Part shown: positions 22,392-35,460 of the stretch, piece after piece
Position numbering within the stretch: position 1 is the first letter of the stretch
Layout: the number at the start of each line of letters is the position of its first letter
Origin: Petrolisthes cinctipes
Taxonomy: Eukaryota > Arthropoda > Malacostraca > Decapoda > Porcellanidae
Direction of reading: 5' to 3'
Length of the DNA stretch: 64,000 bases
NCBI GenBank assembly: GCA_033782935.1
Contig: JAWQEG010000259.1
Span: 3,264,001-3,328,000 of the forward strand
Translations under genes and position numbers: made by a program
Notes under the pieces: model-generated
Databases searched by the model: none
The model's input: the letters and a program-made list of their open reading frames with translations, nothing else
What the model was told of the DNA's origin: nothing

Positions 22392-23549
22392 TCTAGCACT
22401 GTGTAGGCATGTACAGATTGCTTCTGGGACCCCAAAATATTGAATTTTCGGGTGTTTTGAGCCTGAATTTGAGATATAAACGGGTACAGAAGATACATGC
22501 ACATATTGACTTTTGGCATGTAAAATATCGATTTTCAGCATGTTTTGGGCCTGTATTTTGAAAATACTCTAACACTGAGTAGGCATGTACAGATTGCTTC
22601 TGGGACCCCAAAATATAGAATTTTCGGGTGTTTTGAGCCTGAATTTGAGATATAAACGGGTACTGAAGATGCATGCACATATCGACTTTTGTGCACCTAA
22701 AAGATCGATTTTCAGTATGTTTTGAGCATGTATTTTGAAAATACTCTAACACGGAGTAGGCATGTACAGATCGCTTCTGGGACCCCTAAATATCGAATTT
22801 TCGGGTGTTTTGGGACTGAATTTGAGATATCGACTTTTTGGCACCTAAAAGATCGATTTTTAGCATGTTTTTAGCCTATATTTTGAAAATATTCTAGCAC
22901 TGAGTAGGCATGTACAGATTGCTTCTGGGACCCCAAAATATTGAATTTTCGGGTGTTTTGAGCCTGAATTTGAGATATAAACGGGTACAGAAGATACATG
23001 CACATATTGACTTTGGGCACCAAAAATATCGATTTTCAGCATGTTTTGGGCCTGAATTTTGAAAATACTCTAACACGGAGTAGGCATGTACAGATCGCTT
23101 CTGTGACCCCAAAATATCGAATTCTCGGGTGTTTAGGGCCAAAATTTGAGATATAAACGGGTACAGAAGATGCATGCACATATCGACTTTTGGGCACCTA
23201 AAAGATCGATTTTCAGTATGTTTTTGGTCTGTATTTTGAAAATACTCTAACACGGAGTAGGCATGTACAGGTACCTTCTGGGACCTCTAAATATCGAATT
23301 TTCGGGTGTTATGGGACTGAATTTGAGATATCGATTTTTTGGCACCTAAAATGTCGATTTTTAGCATGTTTTTAGCCTATATTTTGAAAATATTCTAGCA
23401 TTGTGTAGGCATGTACAGATTGCTTCTGGGACCCCTAAATATTGAATTTTCGGGTGTTTTGAGCCTGAATTTGAGATATAAACGGGTACAGAAGATACAT
23501 GCACATATTGACTTTGGGCATCTAAAATATCGATTTTCAGCATGTTTTA

Positions 23550-26500
23550 GGCCTGTATTTTGAAAATACTCTAACACTGAGTAGGCATGTACAGATTGCT
23601 TCTGGGACCCCAAAATATTGAATTTTCGGGTGTTTTGAGCCTGAATTTGAGATATAAACGGGTACTGAAGATGCATGCACATATCGACTTTTGTGCACCT
23701 AAAAGATCGATTTTCAGTATGTTTTGAGCATGTATTTTGAAAATACTCTAACACGGAGTAGGCATGTACAGATCGCTTCTGGGACCCCTAAATATCGAAT
23801 TTTCGGGTGTTTTGGCACTGAATTTGAGATATCGACTTTTTGGCACCTAAAAGATCGATTTTTAGCATGTTTTTAGCCTATATTTTGAAAATATTCTAGC
23901 ACTGAGTAGGCATGTACAGATTGCTTCTGGGACCCCAAAATATTGAATTTTCGGGTGTTTTGAGCCTGAATTTGAGATATAAACGGGTACAGAAGATACA
24001 TGCACATATTGACTTTGGGCACCAAAAATATCGATTTTCAGCATGTTTTGGGCCTGAATTTTGAAAATACTCTAACACGGAGTAGGCATGTACAGATCGC
24101 TTCTGGGACCCCAAAATATCGAATTTTCGGGTGTTTAGGGCCAGAATTTGAGATATAAACGGGTACAAAAGATGCATGCACATATCGACTTTTGGGCACC
24201 TAAAAGATCGATTTTCAGTATGTTTTTGGCCTGTATTTTGAAAATACTCTAACACGGAGTAGGCATGTACAGATACCTTCTGGGACCTCTAAATATCGAA
24301 TTTTCGGGTGTTTTGGGACTGAATTTGAGATATCGATTTTTTGGCACCTAAAATGTCGATTTTTAGCATGTTTTTAGCCTATATTTTGAAAATATTCTAG
24401 CACTGTGTAGGCATGTACAGATTGCTTCTGGGACCCCAAAATATTGAATTTTCGGGTGTTTTGAGCCTGAATTTGAGATATAAACGGGTACAGAAGATAC
24501 ATGCACATATTGACTTTTGGCATGTAAAATATCGATTTTCAGCATGTTTTGGGCCTGTATTTTGAAAATACTCTGACACTGAGTAGGCATGTACAGATTG
24601 CTTCTGGGACCCCAAAATATTGAATTTTCGGGTGTTTTGAGCCTGAATTTGAGATATAAACGGGTACTGAAGATGCATGCACATATCGACTTTTGTGCAC
24701 CTAAAAGATCGATTTTCAGTATGTTTTGAGCATGTATTTTGAAAATACTCTAACACGGAGTAGGCATGTACAGATCGCTTCTGGGACCCCTAAATATCGA
24801 ATTTTCGGGTGTTTTGGGACTGAATTTGAGATATCGACTTTTTGGCACCTAAAGGATTGATTTTTAGCATGTTTTTAGCCTATATTTTGAAAATATTCTA
24901 GCACTGTACAGATTGCTTCTGGGACCCCAAAATATTGAATTTTCGTGTGTTTTGAGCCTGAATTTGAGATATAAACGGGTACAGAAGATACATGCACATA
25001 TTGACTTTGGGCACCAAAAATATCGATTTTCAGCATGTTTTGGGCCTGAATTTTGAAAATACTCTAACACGGAGTAGGCATGTACAGATCGCTTCTGGGA
25101 CCCCAAAATATCGAATTTTCGGGTGTTTAGGGCCAGAATTTGAGATATAAACGGGTACAGAAGATGCATGCACATATCGACTTTTGGGCACCTAAAAGAT
25201 CGATTTTCAGTATGTTTTTGGCCTGTATTTTGAAAATACTCTAACACGGAGTAGGCATGTACAGATACCTTCTGGGACCTCTAAATATCGAATTTTCGGG
25301 TGTTTTGGGACTGAATTTGAGATATCGATTTTTTGGCACCTAAAATGTCGATTTTTAGCATGTTTTTAGCCTATATTTTGAAAATATTCTAGCACTGTGT
25401 AGGCATGTACAAATTGCTTCTGGACCCCAAAATATTGAATTTTCGGGTGTTTTGAGCCTGATTTTGAGATATAAACGGGTACAGAAGATACATGCACATA
25501 TTGACTTTGGGCATCTAAAATATCGATTTTCAGCATATTTTGGGCCTGTATTTTGAAAATACTCTAACACTGAGTAGGCATGTGCAGATTGCTTCTGGGA
25601 CCCCAAAATATTGAATTTTCTGGTGTTTTGAGCCTGAATTTGAGATATAAACGGGTACTGAAGATGCATGCACATATCGACTTTTGTGCACCTAAAAGAT
25701 CGATTTTCAGTATGTTTTGAGCATGTATTTTGAAAATACTCTAACATGGAGTAGGCATGTACAGATCGCTTCTGGGACCTCTAAATATCGAATTTTCGGG
25801 TGTTTTGGGACTGAATTTGAGATATCGACTTTTTGGCACCTAAAAGATCGATTTTTAGCATGTTTTTAGCCTATATTTTGAAAATATTCTAGCACTGTAC
25901 AGATTGCTTCTGGGACCCCAAAATATTAAATTTTCGGGTGTTTTGAGCCTGAATTTGAGATATAAACGGGTACAGAAGATACATGCACATATTGACTTTG
26001 GGCGCCAAAAATATCGATTTTCAGCATGTTTTGGGCCTGAATTTTGAAAATACTCTAACACGGAGTAGGCATGTACAAATTGCTTCTGGGACTCCAAAAT
26101 ATCGAATTTTCGGGTGTTTAGGGCCAGAATTTGAGATATAAACGGGTACAGAAGATGCATGCACATATCGACTTTTGGGCACCTAAAAGATCGATTTTCA
26201 GTATGTTTTTGGCCTGTATTTTGAAAATACTATAACACGGAGTAAGCATGTACAGATACCTTCTGGGACCTCTAAATATCGAATTTTCGGGTGTTTTGGG
26301 ACTGAATTTGAGATATCGATTTTTTGGCACCTAAAATGTCGATTTTTAGCATGTTTTTAGCCTATATTTTGAAAATATTCTAGCACTGTGTAGGCATGTA
26401 CAGATTGCTTCTGGGACCCCAAAATATTGAATTTTCGGGTGTTTTGAGCCTGAATTTGAGATATAAACGGGTACAGAAGATACATGCACATATTGACTTT

Positions 26501-29500
26501 GGGCATCTAAAATATCGATTTTCAGCATGTTTTGGGCCTGTATTTTGAAAATACTCTAACACTGAGTAGGCATGTACAGATTGCTTCTGGGACCCCAAAA
26601 TATTGAATTTTCGGGTGTTTTGAGCCTGAATTTGAGATATAAACGGGTACTGAAGATGCATGCACATATCGACTTTTGTGCACCTAAAAGATCGATTTTC
26701 AGTATGTTTTGAGCATGTATTTTGAAAATACTCTAACACGGAGTAGGCATGTACAGATCGCTTCTGTGACCCCAAAATATCGAATTCTCGGGTGTTTAGG
26801 GCCAGAATTTGAGATATAAACGGGTACAGAAGATGCATGCACATATCGACTTTTGGGCACCTAAAAGATCGATTTTCAGTATGTTTTTGGTCTGTATTTT
26901 GAAAATACTCTAACACGGAGTAGGCATGTACAGGTACCTTCTGGGACCTCTAAATATCGAATTTTCGGGTGTTATGGGACTGAATTTGAGATATCGATTT
27001 TTTGGCACCTAAAATGTCGATTTTTAGCATGTTTTTAGCCTATATTTTGAAAATATTCTAGCACTGTGTAGGCATGTACAAATTGCTTCTGGACCCCAAA
27101 ATATTGAATTTTCGGGTGTTTTGAGCCTGATTTTGAGATATAAACGGGTACAGAAGATACATGCACATATTGACTTTGGGCATCTAAAATATCGATTTTC
27201 AGCATATTTTGGGCCTGTATTTTGAAAATACTCTAACACTGAGTAGGCATGTGCAGATTGCTTCTGGGACCCCAAAATATTGAATTTTCGGGTGTTTTGA
27301 GCCTGAATTTGAGATATAAACGGGTACTGAAGATGCATGCACATATCGACTTTTGTGCACCTAAAAGATCGATTTTCAGTATGTTTTGAGCATGTATTTT
27401 GAAAATACTCTAACATGGAGTAGGCATGTACAGATCGCTTCTGGGACCTCTAAATATCGAATTTTCGGGTGTTTTGGGACTGAATTTGAGATATCGACTT
27501 TTTGGCACCTAAAAGATCGATTTTTAGCATGTTTTTAGCCTATATTTTGAAAATATTCTAGCACTGTACAGATTGCTTCTGGGACCCCAAAATATTAAAT
27601 TTTCGGGTGTTTTGAGCCTGAATTTGAGATATAAACGGGTACAGAAGATACATGCACATATTGACTTTGGGCGCCAAAAATATCGATTTTCAGCATGTTT
27701 TGGGCCTGAATTTTGAAAATACTCTAACACGGAGTAGGCATGTACAAATCGCTTCTGGGACTCCAAAATATCGAATTTTCGGGTGTTTAGGGCCAGAATT
27801 TGAGATATAAACGGGTACAGAAGATGCATGCACATATCGACTTTTGGGCACCTAAAAGATCGATTTTCAGTATGTTTTTGGCCTGTATTTTGAAAATACT
27901 ATAACACGGAGTAAGCATGTACAGATACCTTCTGGGACCTCTAAATATCGAATTTTCGGGTGTTTTGGGACTGAATTTGAGATATCGATTTTTTGGCACC
28001 TAAAATGTCGATTTTTAGCATGTTTTTAGCATATATTTTGAAAATATTCTAGCACTGTGTAGGCATGTACAGATTGCTTCTGGGACCCCAAAATATTGAA
28101 TTTTCGGGTGTTTTGAGCCTGAATTTGAGATATAAACGGGTACAGAAGATACATGCACATATTGACTTTTGGCATGTAAAATATCGATTTTCAGCATGTT
28201 TTGGGCCTGTATTTTGAAAATACTCTAACACTGAGTAGGCATGTACAGATTGCTTCTGGGACCCCAAAATATTGAATTTTCGGGTGTTTTGAGCCTGAAT
28301 TTGAGATATAAACGGGTACTGAAGATGCATGCACATATCGACTTTTGTGCACCTAAAAGATCGATTTTCAGTATGTTTTGAGCATGTATTTTGAAAATAC
28401 TCTAACACGGAGTAGGCATGTACAGATCGCTTCTGGGACCCCTAAATATCGAATTTTAGGGTGTTTTGGCACTGAATTTGAGATATCGACTTTTTGGCAC
28501 CTAAAAGATCGATTTTTAGCATGTTTTTAGCCTATATTTTGAAAATATTCTAGCACTGAGTAGGCATGTACAGATTGCTTCTGGGACCCCAAAATATTGA
28601 ATTTTCGGGTGTTTTGAGCCTGAATTTGAGATATAAACGGGTACAGAAGATACATGCACATATTGACTTTGGGCACCAAAAATATCGATTTTCAGCATGT
28701 TTTGGGCCTGAATTTTGAAAATACTCTAACACGGAGTAGGCATGTACAGATCGCTTCTGGGACCCCAAAATATCGAATTTTCGGGTGTTTAGGGCCAGAA
28801 TTTGAGATATAAACGGGTACAAAAGATGCATGCACATATCGACTTTTGGGCACCTAAAAGATCGATTTTCAGTATGTTTTTGGCCTGTATTTTGAAAATA
28901 CTCTAACACGGAGTAGGCATGTACAGATACCTTCTGGGACCTCTAAATATCGAATTTTCGGGTGTTTTGGGACTGAATTTGAGATATCGATTTTTTGGCA
29001 CCTAAAATGTCGATTTTTAGCATGTTTTTAGCCTATATTTTGAAAATATTCTAGCACTGTGTAGGCATGTACAGATTGCTTCTGGGACCCCAAAATATTG
29101 AATTTTCGGGTGTTTTGAGCCTGAATTTGAGATATAAACGGGTACAGAAGATACATGCACATATTGACTTTTGGCATGTAAAATATCGATTTTCAGCATG
29201 TTTTGGGCCTGTATTTTGAAAATACTCTAACACTGAGTAGGCATGTACAGATTGCTTCTGGGACCCCAAAATATAGAATTTTCGGGTGTTTTGAGCCTGA
29301 ATTTGAGATATAAACGGGTACTGAAGATGCATGCACATATCGACTTTTGTGCACCTAAAAGATCGATTTTCAGTATGTTTTGAGCATGTATTTTGAAAAT
29401 ACTCTAACACGGAGTAGGCATGTACAGATCGCTTCTGGGACCCCTAAATATCGAATTTTCGGGTGTTTTGGGACTGAATTTGAGATATCGACTTTTTGGC

Positions 29501-30207
29501 ACCTAAAAGATCGATTTTTAGCATGTTTTTAGCCTATATTTTGAAAATATTCTAGCACTGAGTAGGCATGTACAGATTGCTTCTGGGACCCCAAAATATT
29601 GAATTTTCGGGTGTTTTGAGCCTGAATTTGAGATATAAACGGGTACAGAAGATACATGCACATATTGACTTTGGGCACCAAAAATATCGATTTTCAGCAT
29701 GTTTTGGGCCTGAATTTTGAAAATACTCTAACACGGAGTAGGCATGTACAGATCGCTTCTGTGACCCCAAAATATCGAATTCTCGGGTGTTTAGGGCCAA
29801 AATTTGAGATATAAACGGGTACAGAAGATGCATGCACATATCGACTTTTGGGCACCTAAAAGATCGATTTTCAGTATGTTTTTGGTCTGTATTTTGAAAA
29901 TACTCTAACACGGAGTAGGCATGTACAGGTACCTTCTGGGACCTCTAAATATCGAATTTTCGGGTGTTATGGGACTGAATTTGAGATATCGATTTTTTGG
30001 CACCTAAAATGTCGATTTTTAGCATGTTTTTAGCCTATATTTTGAAAATATTCTAGCATTGTGTAGGCATGTACAGATTGCTTCTGGGACCCCTAAATAT
30101 TGAATTTTCGGGTGTTTTGAGCCTGAATTTGAGATATAAACGGGTACAGAAGATACATGCACATATTGACTTTGGGCATCTAAAATATCGATTTTCAGCA
30201 TGTTTTA
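23550..30207. repeat. 6658-bp tandem duplication, copy 2
   Basis: This copy directly follows copy 1, which makes a true tandem pair of 6658-bp units. Identity continues past the nominal end to about 30289, where gttctgaggcctg replaces gttttgagcctg. The join therefore cannot be placed more precisely than a window of about 80 bp at 23550-23632. Confidence 0.92.
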
Positions 30208-32480
30208 GGCCTGTATTTTGAAAATACTCTAACACTGAGTAGGCATGTACAGATTGCTTCTGGGACCCCAAAATATTGAATTTTCGGGTGTTCTGAGGCC
30301 TGAATTTGAGATATAAACGGGTACTGAAGATGCATGCACATATCGACTTTTGTGCACCTAAAAGATCGATTTTCAGTATGTTTTGAGCATGTATTTTGAA
30401 AATACTCTAACACGGAGTAGGCATGTACAGATCGCTTTTGGGACCCCTAAATATCGAATTTTCGGGTGTTTTGGGACTGAATTTGAGATATCGACTTTTT
30501 GGCACCTAAAGGATCGATTTTTAGCATGTTTTTAGCCTATATTTTGAAAATATTCTAGCACTGTACAGATTGCTTCTGGGACCCCAAAATATTGAATTTT
30601 CAGGTGTTTTGAGCCTGAATTTGAGATATAAACGGGTACAGAAGATACATGCACATATTGACTTTGGGCACCAAAAATATCGATTTTCAGCATGTTTTGG
30701 GCCTGAATTTTGAAAATACTCTAACACGGAGTAGGCATGTACAGATCGCTTCTGGGACCCCAAAATATCGAATTTTCGGGTGTTTAGGGCCAGAATTTGA
30801 GATATAAACGGGTACAGAAGATGCATGCACATATCGACTTTTGGGCACCTAAAAGATCGATTTTCAGTATGTTTTTGGCCTGTATTTTGAAAATACTCTA
30901 ACACGGAGTAGGCATGTACAGATACCTTCTGGGACCTCTAAATATCGAATTTTCGGGTGTTTTGGGACTGAATTTGAGATATCGATTTTTTGGCACCTAA
31001 AATGTCGATTTTTAGCATGTTTTTTGCCTATATTTTGAAAATATTCTAGCACTGTGTAGGCATGTACAGATTGCTTCTGGGACCCCAAAATATTGAATTT
31101 TCGGGTGTTTTGAGCCTGAATTTGAGATATAAACGGGTACAGAAGATACATGCACATATTGACTTTGGGCATCTAAAATATCGATTTTCAGCATGTTTTG
31201 GGCCTGTATTTTGAAAATACTCTAACACTGAGTAGGCATGTACAGATTGCTTCTGGAACCCCAAAATATTGAATTTTCGGGTGTTTTGAGCCTGAATTTG
31301 AGATATAAACGGGTACTGAAGATGCATGCACATATCGACTTTTGTGCACCTAAAAGATCGATTTTCAGTATGTTTTGAGCATGTATTTTGAAAATACTCT
31401 AACACGGAGTAGGCATGTACAGATCGCTTTTGGGACCCCTAAATATCGAATTTTCGGGTGTTTTGGGACTGAATTTGATATATCGACTTTTTGGCACCTA
31501 AAAGATCGATTTTTAGCATGTTTTTAGCCTATATTTTGAAAATATTCTAGCACTGTACAGATTGCTTCTGGGACCCCAAAATATTGAATTTTCGGGTGTT
31601 TTGAGCCTGAATTTGAGATATAAACGGGTACAGAAGATACATACACATATTGACTTTGGGCACCAAAAATATCGATTTTCAGCATGTTTTGGGCCTGAAT
31701 TTTGAAAATACTCTAACACGGAGTAGGCATGTACAGATCGCTTTTGGGACCCCAAAATATCGAATTTTCGGGTGTATAGGGCCAGAATTTGAGATATAAA
31801 CGGGTACAGAAGATGCATGCACATATCGACTTTTGGGCACCTAAAAGATCGATTTTCAGTATGTTTTTGGCCTGTATTTTGAAAATACTCTAACACGGAG
31901 TAAGCATGTACAGATACCTTCTGGGACCTCTAAATATCGAATTTTCGGGTGTTTTGGGACTGAATTTGAGATATCGATTTTTTGGCACCTTAAATGTCGA
32001 TTTTTAGCATGTTTTTAGCCTATATTTTGAAAATATTCTAACACTGTGTAGGTATGTACAGATTGCTTCTGGGACCCCAAAATATTGAATTTTCGGGTGT
32101 TTTGAGCCTGAATTTGAGATATAAACGGGTACAGAAGATACATGCACATATTGACTTTGGGCATGTAAAATATCGATTTTCAGCATGTTTTGGGCCTGTA
32201 TTTTGAAAATACTCTAACACTGAGTAGGCATGTACAGATTGCTTCTGGGACCCCAAAATATTGAATTTTCGGGTGTTTTGAGCCTGAATTTGAGATATAA
32301 ACGGGTACTGAAGATGCATGCACATATCGACTTTTGTGCACCTAAAAGATCGATTTTCAGTATGTTTTGAGCATGTATTTTGAAAATACTCTAACACGGA
32401 GTAGGCATGTACAGATCGCTTCTGGGACCCCTAAATATCGAATTTTCGGGTGTTTTGGCACTGAATTTGAGATATCGACT
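29480..32480. repeat. About 2986-bp tandem duplication, left copy
   Basis: This block matches about 32470-35460 at an offset of 2986-2987 bp. The size is close to three hexamers minus two 10-bp deletions. Shared features include gttatgggactg, gttttaggcc, atgttttttgcc and gggtgtataggg. Differences include gttctgaggcctg near 30290, found only in this copy, and caggtacc here against cagatacc in the other. Confidence 0.75.
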
Positions 32481-35460
32481 TTTTGGCACCTAAAAGATCG
32501 ATTTTTAGCATGTTTTTAGCCTATATTTTGAAAATATTCTAGCACTGAGTAGGCATGTACAGATTGCTTCTGGGACCCCAAAATATTGAATTTTCGGGTG
32601 TTTTGAGCCTGAATTTGAGATATAAACGGGTACAGAAGATACATGCACATATTGACTTTGGGCGCCAAAAATATCGATTTTCAGCATGTTTTGGGCCTGA
32701 ATTTTGAAAATACTCTAACACGGAGTAGGCATGTACAGATCGCTTCTGTGACCCCAAAATATCGAATTCTCGGGTGTTTAGGGCCAGAATTTGAGATATA
32801 AACGGGTACAGAAGATGCATGCACATATCGACTTTTGGGCACCTAAAAAATCGATTTTCAGTATGTTTTTGGTCTGTATTTTGAAAATACTCTAACACGG
32901 AGTAGGCATGTACAGATACCTTCTGGGACCTCTAAATATCGAATTTTCGGGTGTTATGGGACTGAATTTGAGATATCGATTTTTTGGCACCTAAAATGTC
33001 GATTTTTAGCATGTTTTTAGCCTATATTTTGAAAATATTCTAGCACTGTGTAGGCATGTACAGATTGCTTCTGGGACCCCTAAATATTGAATTTTCGGGT
33101 GTTTTGAGCCTGAATTTGAGATATAAACGGGTACAGAAGATACATGCACATATTGACTTTGGGCATCTAAAATATCGATTTTCAGCATGTTTTAGGCCTG
33201 TATTTTGAAAATACTCTAACACTGAGTAGGCATGTACAGATTGCTTCTGGGACCCCAAAATATTGAATTTTCGGGTGTTTTGAGCCTGAATTTGAGATAT
33301 AAACGGGTACTGAAGATGCATGCACATATCGACTTTTGTGCACCTAAAAGATCGATTTTCAGTATGTTTTGAGCATGTATTTTGAAAATACTCTAACACG
33401 GAGTAGGCATGTACAGATCGCTTTTGGGACCCCTAAATATCGAATTTTCGGGTGTTTTGGGACTGAATTTGAGATATCGACTTTTTGGCACCTAAAGGAT
33501 CGATTTTTAGCATGTTTTTAGCCTATATTTTGAAAATATTCTAGCACTGTACAGATTGCTTCTGGGACCCCAAAATATTGAATTTTCGGGTGTTTTGAGC
33601 CTGAATTTGAGATATAAACGGGTACAGAAGATACATGCACATATTGACTTTGGGCACCAAAAATATCGATTTTCAGCATGTTTTGGGCCTGAATTTTGAA
33701 AATACTCTAACACGGAGTAGGCATGTACAGATCGCTTCTGGGACCCCAAAATATCGAATTTTCGGGTGTTTAGGGCCAGAATTTGAGATATAAACGGGTA
33801 CAGAAGATGCATGCACATATCGACTTTTGGGCACCTAAAAGATCGATTTTCAGTATGTTTTTGGCCTGTATTTTGAAAATACTCTAACACGGAGTAGGCA
33901 TGTACAGATACCTTCTGGGACCTCTAAATATCGAATTTTCGGGTGTTTTGGGACTGAATTTGAGATATCGATTTTTTGGCACCTAAAATGTCGATTTTTA
34001 GCATGTTTTTTGCCTATATTTTGAAAATATTCTAGCACTGTGTAGGCATGTACAGATTGCTTCTGGGACCCCAAAATATTGAATTTTCGGGTGTTTTGAG
34101 CCTGAATTTGAGATATAAACGGGTACAGAAGATACATGCACATATTGACTTTGGGCATCTAAAATATCGATTTTCAGCATGTTTTGGGCCTGTATTTTGA
34201 AAATACTCTAACACTGAGTAGGCATGTACAGATTGCTTCTGGGACCCCAAAATATTGAATTTTCGGGTGTTTTGAGCCTGAATTTGAGATATAAACGGGT
34301 ACTGAAGATGCATGCACATATCGACTTTTGTGCACCTAAAAGATCGATTTTCAGTATGTTTTGAGCATGTATTTTGAAAATACTCTAACACGGAGTAGGC
34401 ATGTACAGATCGCTTTTGGGACCCCTAAATATCGAATTTGCGGGTGTTTTGGGACTGAATTTGAGATATCGACTTTTTGGCACCTAAAAGATCGATTTTT
34501 AGCATGTTTTTAGCCTATATTTTGAAAATATTCTAGCACTGTACAGATTGCTTCTGGGACCCCAAAATATTGAATTTTCGGGTGTTTTGAGCCTGAATTT
34601 GAGATATAAACGGGTACAGAAGATACATGCACATATTGACTTTGGGCACCAAAAATATCGATTTTCAGCATGTTTTGGGCCTGAATTTTGAAAATACTCT
34701 AACACGGAGTAGGCATGTACAGATCGCTTTTGGGACCCCAAAATATCGAATTTTCGGGTGTATAGGGCCAGAATTTGAGATATAAACGGGTACAGAAGAT
34801 GCATGCACATATCGACTTTTGGGCACCTAAAAGATCGATTTTCAGTATGTTTTTGGCCTGTATTTTGAAAATACTCTAACACGGAGTAAGCATGTACAGA
34901 TACCTTCTGGGATCTCTAAATATCGAATTTTCGGGTGTTTTGGGACTGAATTTGAGATATCGATTTTTTGGCACCTAAAATGTCGATTTTTAGCATGTTT
35001 TTAGCCTATATTTTGAAAATATTCTAGCACTGTGTAGGCATGTACAGATTGCTTCTGGGACCCCAAAATATTGAATTTTCGGGTGTTTTGATCCTGAATT
35101 TGAGATATAAACGGGTACAGAAGATACATGCACATATTGACTTTTGGCATGTAAAATATCGATTTTCAGCATGTTTTGGGCCTGTAATTTGAAAATACTC
35201 TAACACTGAGTAGGCATGTACAGATTGCTTCTGGGACCCCAAAATATTGAATTTTCGGGTGTTTTGAGCCTGAATTTGAGATATAAACGGGTACTGAAGA
35301 TGCATGCACATATCGTCTTTTGTGCACCTAAAAGATCAATTTTCAGTATGTTTTGAGCATGTATTTTGAAAATACTCTAACACGGAGTAGGCATGTACAG
35401 ATCGCTTCTGGGACCCCTAAATATCGAATTTTCGGGTGTTTTGGGACTGAATTTGAGATA
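32470..35460. repeat. About 2986-bp tandem duplication, right copy
   Basis: This is the partner of 29480-32480. It ends in a C2 monomer with private changes, atcgtctttt and agatcaatttt (about 35314-35342). The same changes mark the later 2505-bp duplication. Confidence 0.75.

Larger units (their letters stand above)
21883..22884. repeat. Reference 1002-bp hexameric higher-order repeat (B1-C1-A2-B2-C2-A1)
   Basis: Six monomers of 176, 177, 148, 176, 177 and 148 bp occupy 21883-22058, 22059-22235, 22236-22383, 22384-22559, 22560-22736 and 22737-22884. The two 501-bp halves differ by diagnostic variants. A1 reads gatcgcttctgggacccct, while A2 reads gataccttctgggacctct. B1 has cactgagtag and ggcaccaaaaat, while B2 has cactgtgtag and ggcatgtaaaat or ggcatctaaaat. 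C1 has gtttagggccag and gggcacc, while C2 has gttttgagcctg, gtactgaag and gtgcacc. The same order recurs with a 1002-bp step through much of 21.8-24.9 kb and, with local edits, through most of the window. Confidence 0.95.
16892..23549. repeat. 6658-bp tandem duplication, copy 1
   Basis: This block matches 23550-30207 at a constant offset of 6658 bp. The left limit is set by gttttgggcc at 16891 against gttttaggcc at 23549. Private variants repeated at the same offset include acaaaagatg (17509/24167), tctgacactgag (17916/24574), aattttaggg (21796/28454), atatagaatt (22617/29275) and gaattctcggg (20124/26782 and 23119/29777). Very few differences were noticed, for example attttctggtg near 25620 where copy 1 has attttcgggtg. 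Confidence 0.92.
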
